This document shows, one piece after another, positions 27,779 to 37,079 of a stretch of 45,793 nt of DNA. The notes under the pieces are model-generated. The model was not told the DNA's origin. It ran no database searches and was given only the letters and a program-made list of their open reading frames with translations. Made by a program: the position numbers and the translations under genes. How positions within the stretch are numbered: position 1 is the stretch's first letter; every line of letters begins with the position of its first letter. Origin of the DNA: a bacterium (lineage in GTDB: Bacteria > Chloroflexota > Dormibacteria > Aeolococcales > Aeolococcaceae); the NCBI GenBank assembly GCA_021847925.1, contig JAJZNI010000069.1, forward strand, positions 1 through 45,793. The letters run 5' to 3'.

Positions 27779-30250
27779 ATGCGCGTCATGAGGAGCATTC
27801 ACAGCGAAACGGTCGCCGTCGCGAGACGTGCGCGGTCGCGAACGGGCATTCGCAACCGCGTCCGGGCTGGTACGATCGCGGCGAGCGGCCGTGCCCGCCG
27901 CGGCTCCCGCCACGCCTCTGCAGAGATCACTCCCATCGCTCCCCGCACCCCGACCCGGTCTCGCTCGACGCCGGCCCGCGCCCCCTCGCGGCGCGGTCGC
28001 GGCCGCGGTGCCGCACGCAGAGCGGCGCCCTCCAGGGCCGGGCTCCTCAGCCCCGACCAGCGCCGCGAGCTGAGCGGGATAGCGCTCCTCGGGATCGGGA
28101 TCCTGCTGGCGGTGGTCCTCGCCCTCCCGGGGGGTGGCTCGATCGCGGGGCCGGTCCATACCGCGCTCCTCGGGTGGCTGGGCATCGGCGCCTGGCTGGT
28201 CGCCGCCGGCCTCCTGCTCACCGGCGCGCGCGTGCTCGGCCGGAGGGCCTGGACCGGCGGTGCCCGCGCGGCGGTCGGCAGCGTGCTCGTGGTCGTGGCC
28301 GTGCTCGGGCTCGCGGGGCTTCTGGTCCCCGGCAGCGCCGGCACGGTGGGAGACAGCCTCTCGACCGGCATCGCAGCCCGGCTCGGAGGCGCGGCGACCG
28401 CGGCCCTGATGCTGCTCCTGATCTGCGCCGGCCTCGTGGTGGCGGTGGAGCTTCGGCTGGCCACGGCGCTTGCGGCAGCGCGGGAATGGCTGGCCAACCG
28501 GCCCCAGCCCGACGCGGACGCCGCCGAGGCGGCACGGCGGGGGCGCCGCCTCGCCGGCTCCTCCGTGACCCTGACCGGGACCTCCACCCGCATTCCCCTT
28601 CCCGCACCGGTCGCCGAGCCCCCCCCCATGGGTCCGCTGCTGCTCCCGCCGCTCCCCGAGCCGGGAGCCGAGGTGGCGGAGGCCGAGCCCGCCCCGCCGC
28701 ACGCCGTTCCCGCGCCGTTCACCCGCGAGTTCGAGGGCAGCGTTGAGCCCCGGATCGTGGCCGGTCCCCCCCCAGCGGATGCACCCCCTGCATCCGTCAC
28801 TCGGGAGGAGGACCAGCAGGCGGCGTGGTCCCTCCCGGGCCCCGACCTCCTGGACACGGTGAGCGGCAAGCGGGAGCGCCTGGAGAAGGAGGTGCAGGCG
28901 ACCGCAACCCTGATCGAGAGCACCCTCGGCTCCTTCGCGATCCAGGCGCGCGTGATCGGAGCCAACAGCGGGCCGACCGTCACCCAGTACGAGCTGCAGC
29001 CGGCCCCCGGCGTCCCGGTGCGCAAGATCGTGGGAGCGCAGACGGACCTCTCGCTCGCGCTCGCCGCCCCCATCCGCATCCAGCCGTTCATCCCCGGCAA
29101 GTCGGCGGTCGGGATCGAGGTCCCCAACAAGGCGGCCCAGCTCGTGTCCCTCAAGGAGGTGGTCACCTCACCGGCCTTCACCGACACTCGCAAGCGGCTG
29201 CCCGTGGCACTCGGCGCCGACGTCTCCGGTCACCCGGTGATCGGGGATCTGTGCCGGATGCCCCACCTTCTCATCGCCGGCGCGACCGGGAGCGGCAAGT
29301 CGGTCTGCATCAACTCGGTCCTCGCCGGGCTCCTGCTCCGGGCCACCCCGGCACAGCTCAAGCTGATCCTCGTCGACCCCAAACGGGTCGAGCTGTCGAA
29401 CTTCGCCGACGTTCCCCACCTGCTGGTCCCGGTCGTGGTGGAGCCTGAGGCCGCGGTGGCCTCGCTGCGCTGGGCGGTCAAGGAGATGGAGGAGCGCTAC
29501 AAGCTCTTTGCGAGCCACGGCGCGCGCAACATCGCCGTCTTCAACGAGCGGGCCCCCGAGCTGGGCCTGCAGCCGCTTCCCTACGTCGTCATCGTCATCG
29601 ACGAGCTGGCCGACCTCATGATGGTGGCGGCGGGGGAGATCGAGGACCTGGTCTGCCGCGTCGCCCAGCTGGCCCGCGCCGTGGGGATCCACCTCATCGT
29701 GGCCACCCAGCGCCCCTCGGCCGACATCATCACCGGCCTCATCAAGGCCAACATCCCGAGCCGGGTGGCCTTCGCCGTCTCGAGCGGCGTGGACTCCCGC
29801 GTGATCATCGACGAGATGGGGGCGGAGAAGCTGCTCGGCCGCGGGGACATGCTGTACATGCCGATCGACGAGGGGAAGCCGCGCCGCCTCCAGGGCGCCT
29901 TCTGCTCGGACCGGGAGCTGGAGGCGCTCATCGACCACTGGAAGCAGCAGGGCAAGCCCGAGTACCAGGAGGAGGTCTTCCAGGTGGAGGCGACCGTCTC
30001 CTGGGCCAAGGAGGCCGGCAAGCGGGACCCGCTCTTCGCCAGGGCCGCCCACACCGTCGCCGCCGAGGGCCGCGCCGCCGCCTCGCTGCTCCAGCGCAAG
30101 CTGAACATCGGCTACACCCGCGCCGCCCGGCTCATCGACCAGCTCGCCGAGCAGCGGGTTGTCGGCCCCTACGAGGGGAGCAAGTCCCGCGAGGTGCTGA
30201 TGGACGTGATCCAGGTGGACGAGCTGCTCGCCGACCTGGGTGAGGAGTAG
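27779..30250 (+). CDS. ftsK: DNA translocase FtsK/SpoIIIE
   Basis: LLIAGATGSGKSVCINSVLAGLL, VDPKRVELSNFADVPHLL, VIDELADLMMVAAGEIEDLVCRVAQLARAVGIHLIVATQRPS, gamma domain; start uncertain. Confidence 0.95.
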   Translation: MRVMRSIHSETVAVARRARSRTGIRNRVRAGTIAASGRARRGSRHASAEITPIAPRTPTRSRSTPARAPSRRGRGRGAARRAAPSRAGLLSPDQRRELSGIALLGIGILLAVVLALPGGGSIAGPVHTALLGWLGIGAWLVAAGLLLTGARVLGRRAWTGGARAAVGSVLVVVAVLGLAGLLVPGSAGTVGDSLSTGIAARLGGAATAALMLLLICAGLVVAVELRLATALAAAREWLANRPQPDADAAEAARRGRRLAGSSVTLTGTSTRIPLPAPVAEPPPMGPLLLPPLPEPGAEVAEAEPAPPHAVPAPFTREFEGSVEPRIVAGPPPADAPPASVTREEDQQAAWSLPGPDLLDTVSGKRERLEKEVQATATLIESTLGSFAIQARVIGANSGPTVTQYELQPAPGVPVRKIVGAQTDLSLALAAPIRIQPFIPGKSAVGIEVPNKAAQLVSLKEVVTSPAFTDTRKRLPVALGADVSGHPVIGDLCRMPHLLIAGATGSGKSVCINSVLAGLLLRATPAQLKLILVDPKRVELSNFADVPHLLVPVVVEPEAAVASLRWAVKEMEERYKLFASHGARNIAVFNERAPELGLQPLPYVVIVIDELADLMMVAAGEIEDLVCRVAQLARAVGIHLIVATQRPSADIITGLIKANIPSRVAFAVSSGVDSRVIIDEMGAEKLLGRGDMLYMPIDEGKPRRLQGAFCSDRELEALIDHWKQQGKPEYQEEVFQVEATVSWAKEAGKRDPLFARAAHTVAAEGRAAASLLQRKLNIGYTRAARLIDQLAEQRVVGPYEGSKSREVLMDVIQVDELLADLGEE

Positions 30251-30308
30251 CGGAGACCGAGGGTGGGGCGGTGGCGCGGTCGCCGCCCCGGCTATCCTTG
30301 TGCGCGGC

Positions 30309-30800
30309 ATGGCCCAGGAGTACTCGTTCGACGTCGTCAGCGACTTCGACCATCAGGAGATGGTCAACGCGGTCGACCAGACCCGGCGCGAGATCCAGAC
30401 CCGCTACGACTTCAAGGGGGTGACCGCCGAGATCACCCTGGAGAAGGACCAGGTCCTCCTCCTCAGCGAGAGCGACATGCAGCTCACGGCGATCCTCGAC
30501 GTCCTTCAGAGCAAGGTGCACCGCCGCGGCATCGATCTCAAGGTGCTCGACCCGCAGAAGCGGGAGCCGGCGGCGAGGGGCAACGTCCGCCAGGTGGTGC
30601 GGCTGCGCCGGGGCATCTCCGAGGAGCTGGCGCGGACCCTCTCCAAGCGTATCCGGACCGACCACCCCCGGGTGCAGGCTCGCATCCAGGGAGACCAGCT
30701 CCGGGTCGCCTCCAAGGAGAAGGACGCCCTCCAGGCGGTGATCAGGATGCTGCGCGAGATGGACCTCGAGGTCCCCCTGCAGTTCACCAACTACCGCTAG
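30309..30800 (+). CDS. yajQ: YajQ family nucleotide-binding protein
   Basis: [34 protein letters not shown]; ends FTNYR. Confidence 0.95.
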   Translation: MAQEYSFDVVSDFDHQEMVNAVDQTRREIQTRYDFKGVTAEITLEKDQVLLLSESDMQLTAILDVLQSKVHRRGIDLKVLDPQKREPAARGNVRQVVRLRRGISEELARTLSKRIRTDHPRVQARIQGDQLRVASKEKDALQAVIRMLREMDLEVPLQFTNYR

Positions 30801-30844
30801 GCTCGGGGGAGAGCCGCCCGCGAGATCCGGGAGCACCGCCGTCC

Positions 30845-31357
30845 ATGGACCGAGGGATGCCGACCGCGCCCCACCTTGCCCGGCGCTTCCCGGAGGCGGC
30901 GGAGCTGGGGGAGAGGCTGCGCGCCGCCGGTGCCACGGTGGCCGTGGCGGAGTCGTGCACCGGCGGGCTCCTGGGTGCCGCGATCACCTCCGTGCCCGGC
31001 TCCTCCCTCTACTTCCGCGGCGGCGTCATCGCCTACTCCGACGCGGTGAAGATCGCGCTCCTCGGCGTGGACGAGCGGCTCCTCACCGCGCACGGCGCGG
31101 TGAGCCGCGAGGTCGCGCGGGCGATGGCGGAGGGGGTGGCGAGGAGTCTCGGGACCGCGCTCGGGCTTGCCATCACCGGCGTCGCCGGCCCCGGAGCCGA
31201 GGGCACGCGCAAACCGGTCGGGCTGATCCACGTCGCCGCCTGGCGGCCGGAGCGGTCGGCCGATGTCGAGCTTCACGAGCACGGGGACCGGGAGCGCAAC
31301 CGCGCCGGGGCGGTGCGCGCGGCGCTCTCCCTGGGCAGCGCCATCCTCGACCCCTGA
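30845..31357 (+). CDS. pncC: CinA C-terminal-type nicotinamide-nucleotide amidohydrolase
   Basis: [58 protein letters not shown]. Confidence 0.93.
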   Translation: MDRGMPTAPHLARRFPEAAELGERLRAAGATVAVAESCTGGLLGAAITSVPGSSLYFRGGVIAYSDAVKIALLGVDERLLTAHGAVSREVARAMAEGVARSLGTALGLAITGVAGPGAEGTRKPVGLIHVAAWRPERSADVELHEHGDRERNRAGAVRAALSLGSAILDP

Positions 31358-31539
31358 GGCCGCACCGGCGCCCCGCCCCCGGGGCCGGCATCGCGCGCGG
31401 CGCCTCGCGCTCCAGCCCGACCGCGGACACGGCCGGGGCCCCCCCGGCGAGGGTCCCGCCCTTGCGCTTCCCGCGGCGAGGCGCTAGAGTGTGCCGGTCG
31501 CACATCCGTTCGCACCGGCCGCCTTCCAGGAGACTTGCC

Positions 31540-31568
31540 TTGACAAGCACACTCACGAGTGTTAGAGA
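31540..31568 (+). promoter_or_regulatory. recA promoter with operator-like palindrome in the spacer
   Basis: TTGACA (31540-31545), 17-nt spacer, TG-T-TAGAGA; palindrome ACACTC-AC-GAGTGT at 31549-31562. Confidence 0.6.
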
Positions 31569-31626
31569 TGCTCGTACAATGGAGCTCGCCGGGCGGCGAT
31601 CGGCCGCCACCAAGGAGGCGGAGGCG

Positions 31627-32673
31627 GTGACGACGGAACGCGAGAGGGCGCTCTCGGCGGCGCTCGGCCAGATCGAGCGCAGCCACGGCAAGGGCGCCAT
31701 CATGCGCCTCGGCGAGGTGCAGACCCAGGGGGTGGAGGTGATCCCGACGGGCGCGCTGACCCTGGACATCGCCCTCGGGGTCGGCGGAGTCCCCCGCGGC
31801 CGCATCGTCGAGGTCTACGGTCCCGAGAGCTCGGGCAAGACGACCCTCACCCTCCACGTCATCGCCGAGGCCCAGCGCCGCGGCGGGGTGGCGGCCTTCA
31901 TCGATGCCGAGCACGCCCTCGATCCGCAGTACGCGGCCCGGATCGGGGTGCGTATCGATGAGCTCCTGGTCTCCCAGCCCGACACGGGTGAGCAGGCCCT
32001 CGAGATCGTCGAGGTCCTGGTGCGCAGCGGCGCGATCGACGTCGTCGTCATCGACTCCGTGGCCGCCCTGGTCCCCAAGGCCGAGATCGACGGCGAGATG
32101 GGGGACAGCCACGTCGGCCTCCAGGCACGCCTCATGTCCCAGGCGATGCGCAAGCTCACGGCCGCCATCAGCCGGTCCAACACGTCCGTCATCTTCATCA
32201 ACCAGCTGCGCGAGAAGGTGGGCGTGATGTTCGGCAACCCCGAGGTCACGACCGGCGGCCGGGCTCTGAAGTTCTACGCCTCGGTGCGGATGGACATCCG
32301 CAAGATCGAGACGATCAAGCAGGGGCTGGACGCCGTCGGCAGCCGTGTCAAGGTCAAGGTGGTCAAGAACAAGGTTGCCCCGCCCTTCCGCAGCGCCGAG
32401 TTCGACATCCTCTACAACGAGGGCATCTCGTTCGCCGGCAGCGTCCTCGACATGGCCGTTGACGCCCGGATCGTCGAGAAGAGCGGGGCCTGGTTCTCCT
32501 ATGGGGACCTCCGGCTCGGGCAGGGCCGGGAGAACGTGCGCGACTTCCTCAAGCAGAATCCCGAGCTGCTCGAGGAGATCGCCGCAAGGATCCGCCAGCA
32601 GGTGCTGCCCAGCGCGACGCCCGGCTCCGCGGAGGAGACCGAGGAGGTCGCCGCGGCGGTTCCCGTGGGCTGA
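31627..32673 (+). CDS. recA: Recombinase A
   Basis: [60 protein letters not shown] start chosen for AAGGAGG at 31612-31618; 348 aa. Confidence 0.96.
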   Translation: MTTERERALSAALGQIERSHGKGAIMRLGEVQTQGVEVIPTGALTLDIALGVGGVPRGRIVEVYGPESSGKTTLTLHVIAEAQRRGGVAAFIDAEHALDPQYAARIGVRIDELLVSQPDTGEQALEIVEVLVRSGAIDVVVIDSVAALVPKAEIDGEMGDSHVGLQARLMSQAMRKLTAAISRSNTSVIFINQLREKVGVMFGNPEVTTGGRALKFYASVRMDIRKIETIKQGLDAVGSRVKVKVVKNKVAPPFRSAEFDILYNEGISFAGSVLDMAVDARIVEKSGAWFSYGDLRLGQGRENVRDFLKQNPELLEEIAARIRQQVLPSATPGSAEETEEVAAAVPVG

Positions 32674-32693
32674 CACGCGGGACCCGGCATCCC

Positions 32694-33233
32694 GTGCCCC
32701 TGCAGAGGCGCTGGCGCGAGGGAGCGGCCGCTTCCACGACGCCGTCCGCCGATCCCGACGACACCGACGCAGCCGAGGCGGTGGCTCAGCGCGTTCTGGC
32801 GGCGAGCGAGAAGTCGTGCCGCGAGCTGAGGGAGCGCCTCCAGCAGCGCGGCTTCAGCGCCGCCACCGCCGCGGCCGCGGTGGACCGGCTTGCCGCCCGG
32901 GGCTGGGCGGACGATCTCCGGCTGGCCGAGATGCTGGTGCGCCGGGGGCTCGCCAGCGGCCACGGCCGCGTCCGCGTGATTGCCGAACTGCGGGCGCGGG
33001 GCGCCACCGACGCCGCCATCGCTCGGGCCATCGATCTCCTCGCCGGCCGGGAGATGGAGGCAGCGCGCACGGCCCTCCGCCGCCTTCGCCACGGGCAGGC
33101 TGCGAGCGCGGACGGCGAGGCGGCGAGGCGCCTGAGCGCGGCGCTTCAGCGCCGCGGTTTCGGACCGGCCGAGATCCGCGCGGCCCTGCGCGATCCGGGC
33201 GACGGAGCGACGCCCACCGCCACCCACCCCTGA
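32694..33233 (+). CDS. recX: Regulatory protein RecX
   Basis: Directly after recA; SCRELRERLQQRGFSAATAAAAVDRLAARGWADD... Confidence 0.88.
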   Translation: MPLQRRWREGAAASTTPSADPDDTDAAEAVAQRVLAASEKSCRELRERLQQRGFSAATAAAAVDRLAARGWADDLRLAEMLVRRGLASGHGRVRVIAELRARGATDAAIARAIDLLAGREMEAARTALRRLRHGQAASADGEAARRLSAALQRRGFGPAEIRAALRDPGDGATPTATHP

Positions 33234-33246
33234 CCGGTCGCCGCCC

Positions 33247-34617
33247 TCAGGACTCCGGCGTCCCCGGCAGGAGGCCCGTTCCGAACCTGGCCACCGGTCG
33301 CAGCATGAGGAAGGTCATCACCGCCAGCAGGGCGCCGAAGACGATGAGGCCGTCGAGGGAGGCCAGCGACACGGCGACGCCCCCGAGGAAGGCCCCCAAC
33401 GCACCGCCCGCCGCGAGCGTGGCCGTGTAGAAGGACATCAGGGCCGCGCGATCGGCCTGGTGGCTCTCCGAGCTGTTGGCCAGGTAGGCGACGGCCGCCG
33501 GCCCGAACCCCGCGAGCCACATCACCCCGATCGCGCTGATCGCCAGCATCACGGGGATCGCCGGCGCGGGCAGGTGGTTGGCGAGGAGGAGCGCGCCGGA
33601 GAACACCCACACCCCGGGGACCGCGCGGCGCATCTGCGTGACCGGGCCGAGGCGGGGGATCCAGGGTGTCCAGACGGCGATGCCGGCCACCAGGACCAGG
33701 ATGCCGCACACGAGGACGACGGCCACCAGCCCCGCCCCGAGGTGGCCGACCAGCGCCTGGCCGGGAACCGGCGCGTGCCGGTGGGAGATGAGCGAGGCGA
33801 CGTTGGATCCATAGGCGCCCAGGAGCCCGAAGGTTCCGACCCAGGCCGGGAGGAACGCGCGCATCGGTCCCGGCCCGGTGACCCACGCCACGAGCTCCGA
33901 GAGGCGGGTCACCCGAAGAGGGGTCTCCCGGGGCACGTAGCGCAGGCAGACCAGCCCCGCGAGCAGGTAGGCGCCCGCCAGGAGCCCGAAGCCGCCGCGC
34001 CCGAGGTGGCTGTAGGCGAGGGGACCGAGCGCGAAGCCACCGGCGTATCCAACCAGGGTGGACGCCTCGAAGGCCCCGCTCGCTCGCGCGCGAGCGCGGA
34101 CGCTTCGGGAGGTGGCGGCGGCGATCGCACCCAGGGCGGTGGGGACGAAGGCCGCCGCGGCGATCCCCTCGACGAGGCGAGCGGCGATGATCTGCCCCGG
34201 GACGACCGACAGGGCGACCAGGGTCACGGCGATGGCACCCACCAGGGGGCCGGCGACCAGGAAGAGCTTCCGTCCGACCCGGTCCGAGTACCGGGCGAGG
34301 ATCGGGGCCAGGACCATCTCGGAGATGGCTTCGGCCGCTCCCGTGGCCCCCACGATGTAGCCCTGGGGATGCCCGTGGGCGAGGTCGGTGACGTAGAGCT
34401 GGACACCCACGGTGGCCCCGGCCGCGCCGACCCGGACCAGCGCCGTCCCGGCGAGCAGCGCGGCCAGCGATCGCCACCGGATCTCCCGGCCACCGGGTGG
34501 GAGATCCGCGCCGCCGAGCGGCTCGGCTCCGACCGGCGCTTCGCTCCGGCCGGCAGCCGGGGCGGCGACGACACCCCCCGGGGCGGGGCGGCCGCGGGGT
34601 CCGTGGCTCAGGTGCAA
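33247..34617 (-). CDS. MFS transporter
   Basis: 12-TM-like, YSDRVGRKLFLVAGPL, RLVEGIAAAAFVPTALGAIA; TTG start at 34617 chosen for GGAG 6 nt upstream. Confidence 0.8.
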   Translation of the reverse strand: MHLSHGPRGRPAPGGVVAAPAAGRSEAPVGAEPLGGADLPPGGREIRWRSLAALLAGTALVRVGAAGATVGVQLYVTDLAHGHPQGYIVGATGAAEAISEMVLAPILARYSDRVGRKLFLVAGPLVGAIAVTLVALSVVPGQIIAARLVEGIAAAAFVPTALGAIAAATSRSVRARARASGAFEASTLVGYAGGFALGPLAYSHLGRGGFGLLAGAYLLAGLVCLRYVPRETPLRVTRLSELVAWVTGPGPMRAFLPAWVGTFGLLGAYGSNVASLISHRHAPVPGQALVGHLGAGLVAVVLVCGILVLVAGIAVWTPWIPRLGPVTQMRRAVPGVWVFSGALLLANHLPAPAIPVMLAISAIGVMWLAGFGPAAVAYLANSSESHQADRAALMSFYTATLAAGGALGAFLGGVAVSLASLDGLIVFGALLAVMTFLMLRPVARFGTGLLPGTPES

Positions 34618-34831
34618 GGTGATCTCCGTCCGCGCGCTGAGGCGGTCTGGCTGGCGCTCGCGGCGCCGGGCCGCCCGCGCACGGCCTCGGCCCCCGATTA
34701 TCGGGGACCGCCCCTTCCGGGGCCCGTCCGCGGGCCCCGGTGGGCGGCGCGGCCGGCGCGGGCCCGCAGCGAATACAATTGCCGTCGCATCCCCAGGGAC
34801 CGCCCGGCGCCGAGCCGGTTGGTCGTGGAGC

Positions 34832-36469
34832 ATGGACGGTTCCCGCACCGCCCGCGACCGCGTCCCCGGATGCCGCGACAGCCGAGGTGGTCCACCACCT
34901 CACCCCACCCCCCGACACCCGAGGACACCCCCCATCACCGACATCCTGGCCATCGTGGCCCTCGGACTGGGCGTGCTCATCGCCCTCGCCGGGGTTGCCT
35001 ACGCGTACCGTCTGCGCGAGCGCGCGGCAGCCACCCGCGCCGAGGAGGTCGAGCGCGCCCGCGAGGAGCGCAGCGCCGCCGAGCGCGAGCGGTCGTCCGC
35101 CCTCCTGGCCGCGCGTGAGGAGGCGCACCGTCTGCGCTCCGAGGCGGAGGCCGAGGTCCGCGAGCGCCGCGCCGAGGTGGCGCGCGTGGAGCAGCGCCTC
35201 GCTCAGCGGGAGGAGAGCCTTGAGCGCCGCAACCGGGAGGTGGAGCAGAGCGAGCAGCGCCTCAGCCGGCGAGAGGAGGAGCTGGAGCAGCGCCGCCAGG
35301 CGATCGAGACGGAGCGTGAGCAGGTCTCCCGCGAGCTCGAGAGGGTGTCGTCGATGACCCAGGAGGAGGCCCGCGCCGAGCTTCTCCGCGGGATCGAGAG
35401 CGAGCTCGACCACGAGGTGGCCGAGCGGATCCGCGCGGCGGAGCACAGGGTGCGCGAGGAGGCGGAGGAGCGCAGCCGCGAGATCCTGATCAGCACCATG
35501 CAGCGGCACGCCTCGGAGCAGACCGGGGAGGCGGCGGTGACGGTGATGCAGCTCCCGAACGACGACCTCAAGGGGCGGATCATCGGCCGCGAGGGAAGAA
35601 ACATCCGCGCGCTGGAGGCCGCCACCGGGATCGACGTGATCGTGGACGAGACCCCGGAGGCCGTGGTCCTCTCGGGTTTCGACCCGGTGCGCCGCGAGAT
35701 CGCGCGCCTCAGCCTGGAACGCCTCTTCGCCGACGGCCGCATCCACCCCGCCCGCATCGAGGAGGTCGTGGCCAAGAGCCGGGCGGAGCTCTCCGACCGG
35801 CTCAGGGAGGAGGGCGAGGCCGCCTGCCAGGAGCTCGGGATCACCGGTGTGCACCCCGAGCTCGTCAAGCTGCTGGGAACGCTGCGCTACCGGAGCTCCT
35901 ACGGAGCCAACGTTCTCGCCCACAGCAAGGACGTGGCGGCCATCGCCGGCATGATCGCGGCCGAGGTGGGCGGCGACGTCGAGCAGGCGCGCGAGGTCGG
36001 TCTTTTCCACGACATCGGCCTCGCCGTGGAGCAGCACGTCGAGGGCTCCCACGCCGTCATCGGCGGCGAGATCCTGGCCCGCCTCGGCCGTCCGCCGGCC
36101 GTGGTCCACGCCGTCCGGGCTCACCACTACGACGAGGAGCCGCGCAGCGTCACCGCCTTCGTCGTGATGGCGGCGGACGCCATCTGCGCGTCGCGGCGCG
36201 GTGCGCGGCGGGAGGCGCTGGCCGCCTCGATCAAGCGACTGGAGCGCCTGGAGCAGATCGCCAACGAGCTCCCGGGCGTCGAGCGCAGCTTCGCGATCCA
36301 GGCGGGCAAGGAGCTGCGGGTGATGGTGCGCCCCGACGAGGTGGACGACGACCGGGCGCAGATCATGGCCCGCGAGATCGCCAAGCGCCTCCATGCGGAG
36401 GGGAGCTACGCCGGCAGGGTCAAGGTGGTGGTGCTGCGCGAGACGCGGAGCGTCGAGTACGCCCGCTGA
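34832..36469 (+). CDS. rny: Ribonuclease Y
   Basis: N-terminal TM, coiled coil, KH (LKGRIIGREGRNIRALEAATGIDVIVDETPEAVVLSGFDPVRREIA), HD domain; start uncertain. Confidence 0.95.
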   Translation: MDGSRTARDRVPGCRDSRGGPPPHPTPRHPRTPPITDILAIVALGLGVLIALAGVAYAYRLRERAAATRAEEVERAREERSAAERERSSALLAAREEAHRLRSEAEAEVRERRAEVARVEQRLAQREESLERRNREVEQSEQRLSRREEELEQRRQAIETEREQVSRELERVSSMTQEEARAELLRGIESELDHEVAERIRAAEHRVREEAEERSREILISTMQRHASEQTGEAAVTVMQLPNDDLKGRIIGREGRNIRALEAATGIDVIVDETPEAVVLSGFDPVRREIARLSLERLFADGRIHPARIEEVVAKSRAELSDRLREEGEAACQELGITGVHPELVKLLGTLRYRSSYGANVLAHSKDVAAIAGMIAAEVGGDVEQAREVGLFHDIGLAVEQHVEGSHAVIGGEILARLGRPPAVVHAVRAHHYDEEPRSVTAFVVMAADAICASRRGARREALAASIKRLERLEQIANELPGVERSFAIQAGKELRVMVRPDEVDDDRAQIMAREIAKRLHAEGSYAGRVKVVVLRETRSVEYAR

Positions 36470-36703
36470 CCCCCGGGGCACGCGGTCCCCAGGGGCCGGC
36501 GGAGGCTCCGGCGAGCGGTGCGATCCGGCGGAGGACGGCCTGCGGCCCGCCGGCGCCGGTGAGGCCGGGTGGCGGCCCCGCGTAACGATCGGATCGCGAA
36601 TGCCGCGGCGGCCGGGGGGATCAGAGGAGAATCCCGGTTCGCAGCTATGCTTTCGTCGTCCCAGTCGACCCAGCCACCGTCCACACAGGTCAAGGCAGCG
36701 CTC

Positions 36704-36964
36704 GTGGAAATCCTCAAGGTCTCGGCAACCAGCAAACCGGTGTCGGTGGCAGGAGCCATCGCGGGAGTGATCCGCAGCCAGCAGCGGGTGGAGGTGCAGG
36801 CCATCGGTGCCGGCGCGATCAACCAGGCCATCAAGGCCATCGCCATCTCTCGGGGATACGTCGCCCCGGGAGGGATCGACCTGGTGTGCATCCCGTCCTT
36901 CATCGACATCTCCATCGACGGCGAGGAGCGGACGGGGATCCGGCTCCTGGTGGAGTCGCGGTAG
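36704..36964 (+). CDS. spoVS: Stage V sporulation protein S-like (SpoVS/Alba-like)
   Basis: VEILKVSATSKPVSVAGAIAGVIR...VEVQAIGAGAINQAIKAIAISRGYVAPGGIDLVCIPSF; 86 aa from GTG, alternative ATG at 36647. Confidence 0.92.
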   Translation: MEILKVSATSKPVSVAGAIAGVIRSQQRVEVQAIGAGAINQAIKAIAISRGYVAPGGIDLVCIPSFIDISIDGEERTGIRLLVESR

Positions 36965-37079
36965 CGCCACCGCCCCCCGGTCCCGGCGCCTCGAACCCGC
37001 CGGGAGGGCCCGTTCCCGCCGCCCCGGGGACGGACGATCGCGGGCGGAGGCGCCACCCGCTACGCTGTGCGCTGCTCCC

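Noticed and set aside
31540-31580. Pairing TTGACA with TACAAT (31575-31580) as the recA promoter
   Set aside because: 29-nt separation is too long; TTGACA-17-TAGAGA with TGT extension fits better
31579-31626. Upstream ATG 31579 as the recA start
   Set aside because: It falls almost on the predicted promoter and lacks an SD; GTG 31627 has AAGGAGG with good spacing and matches typical RecA N-termini
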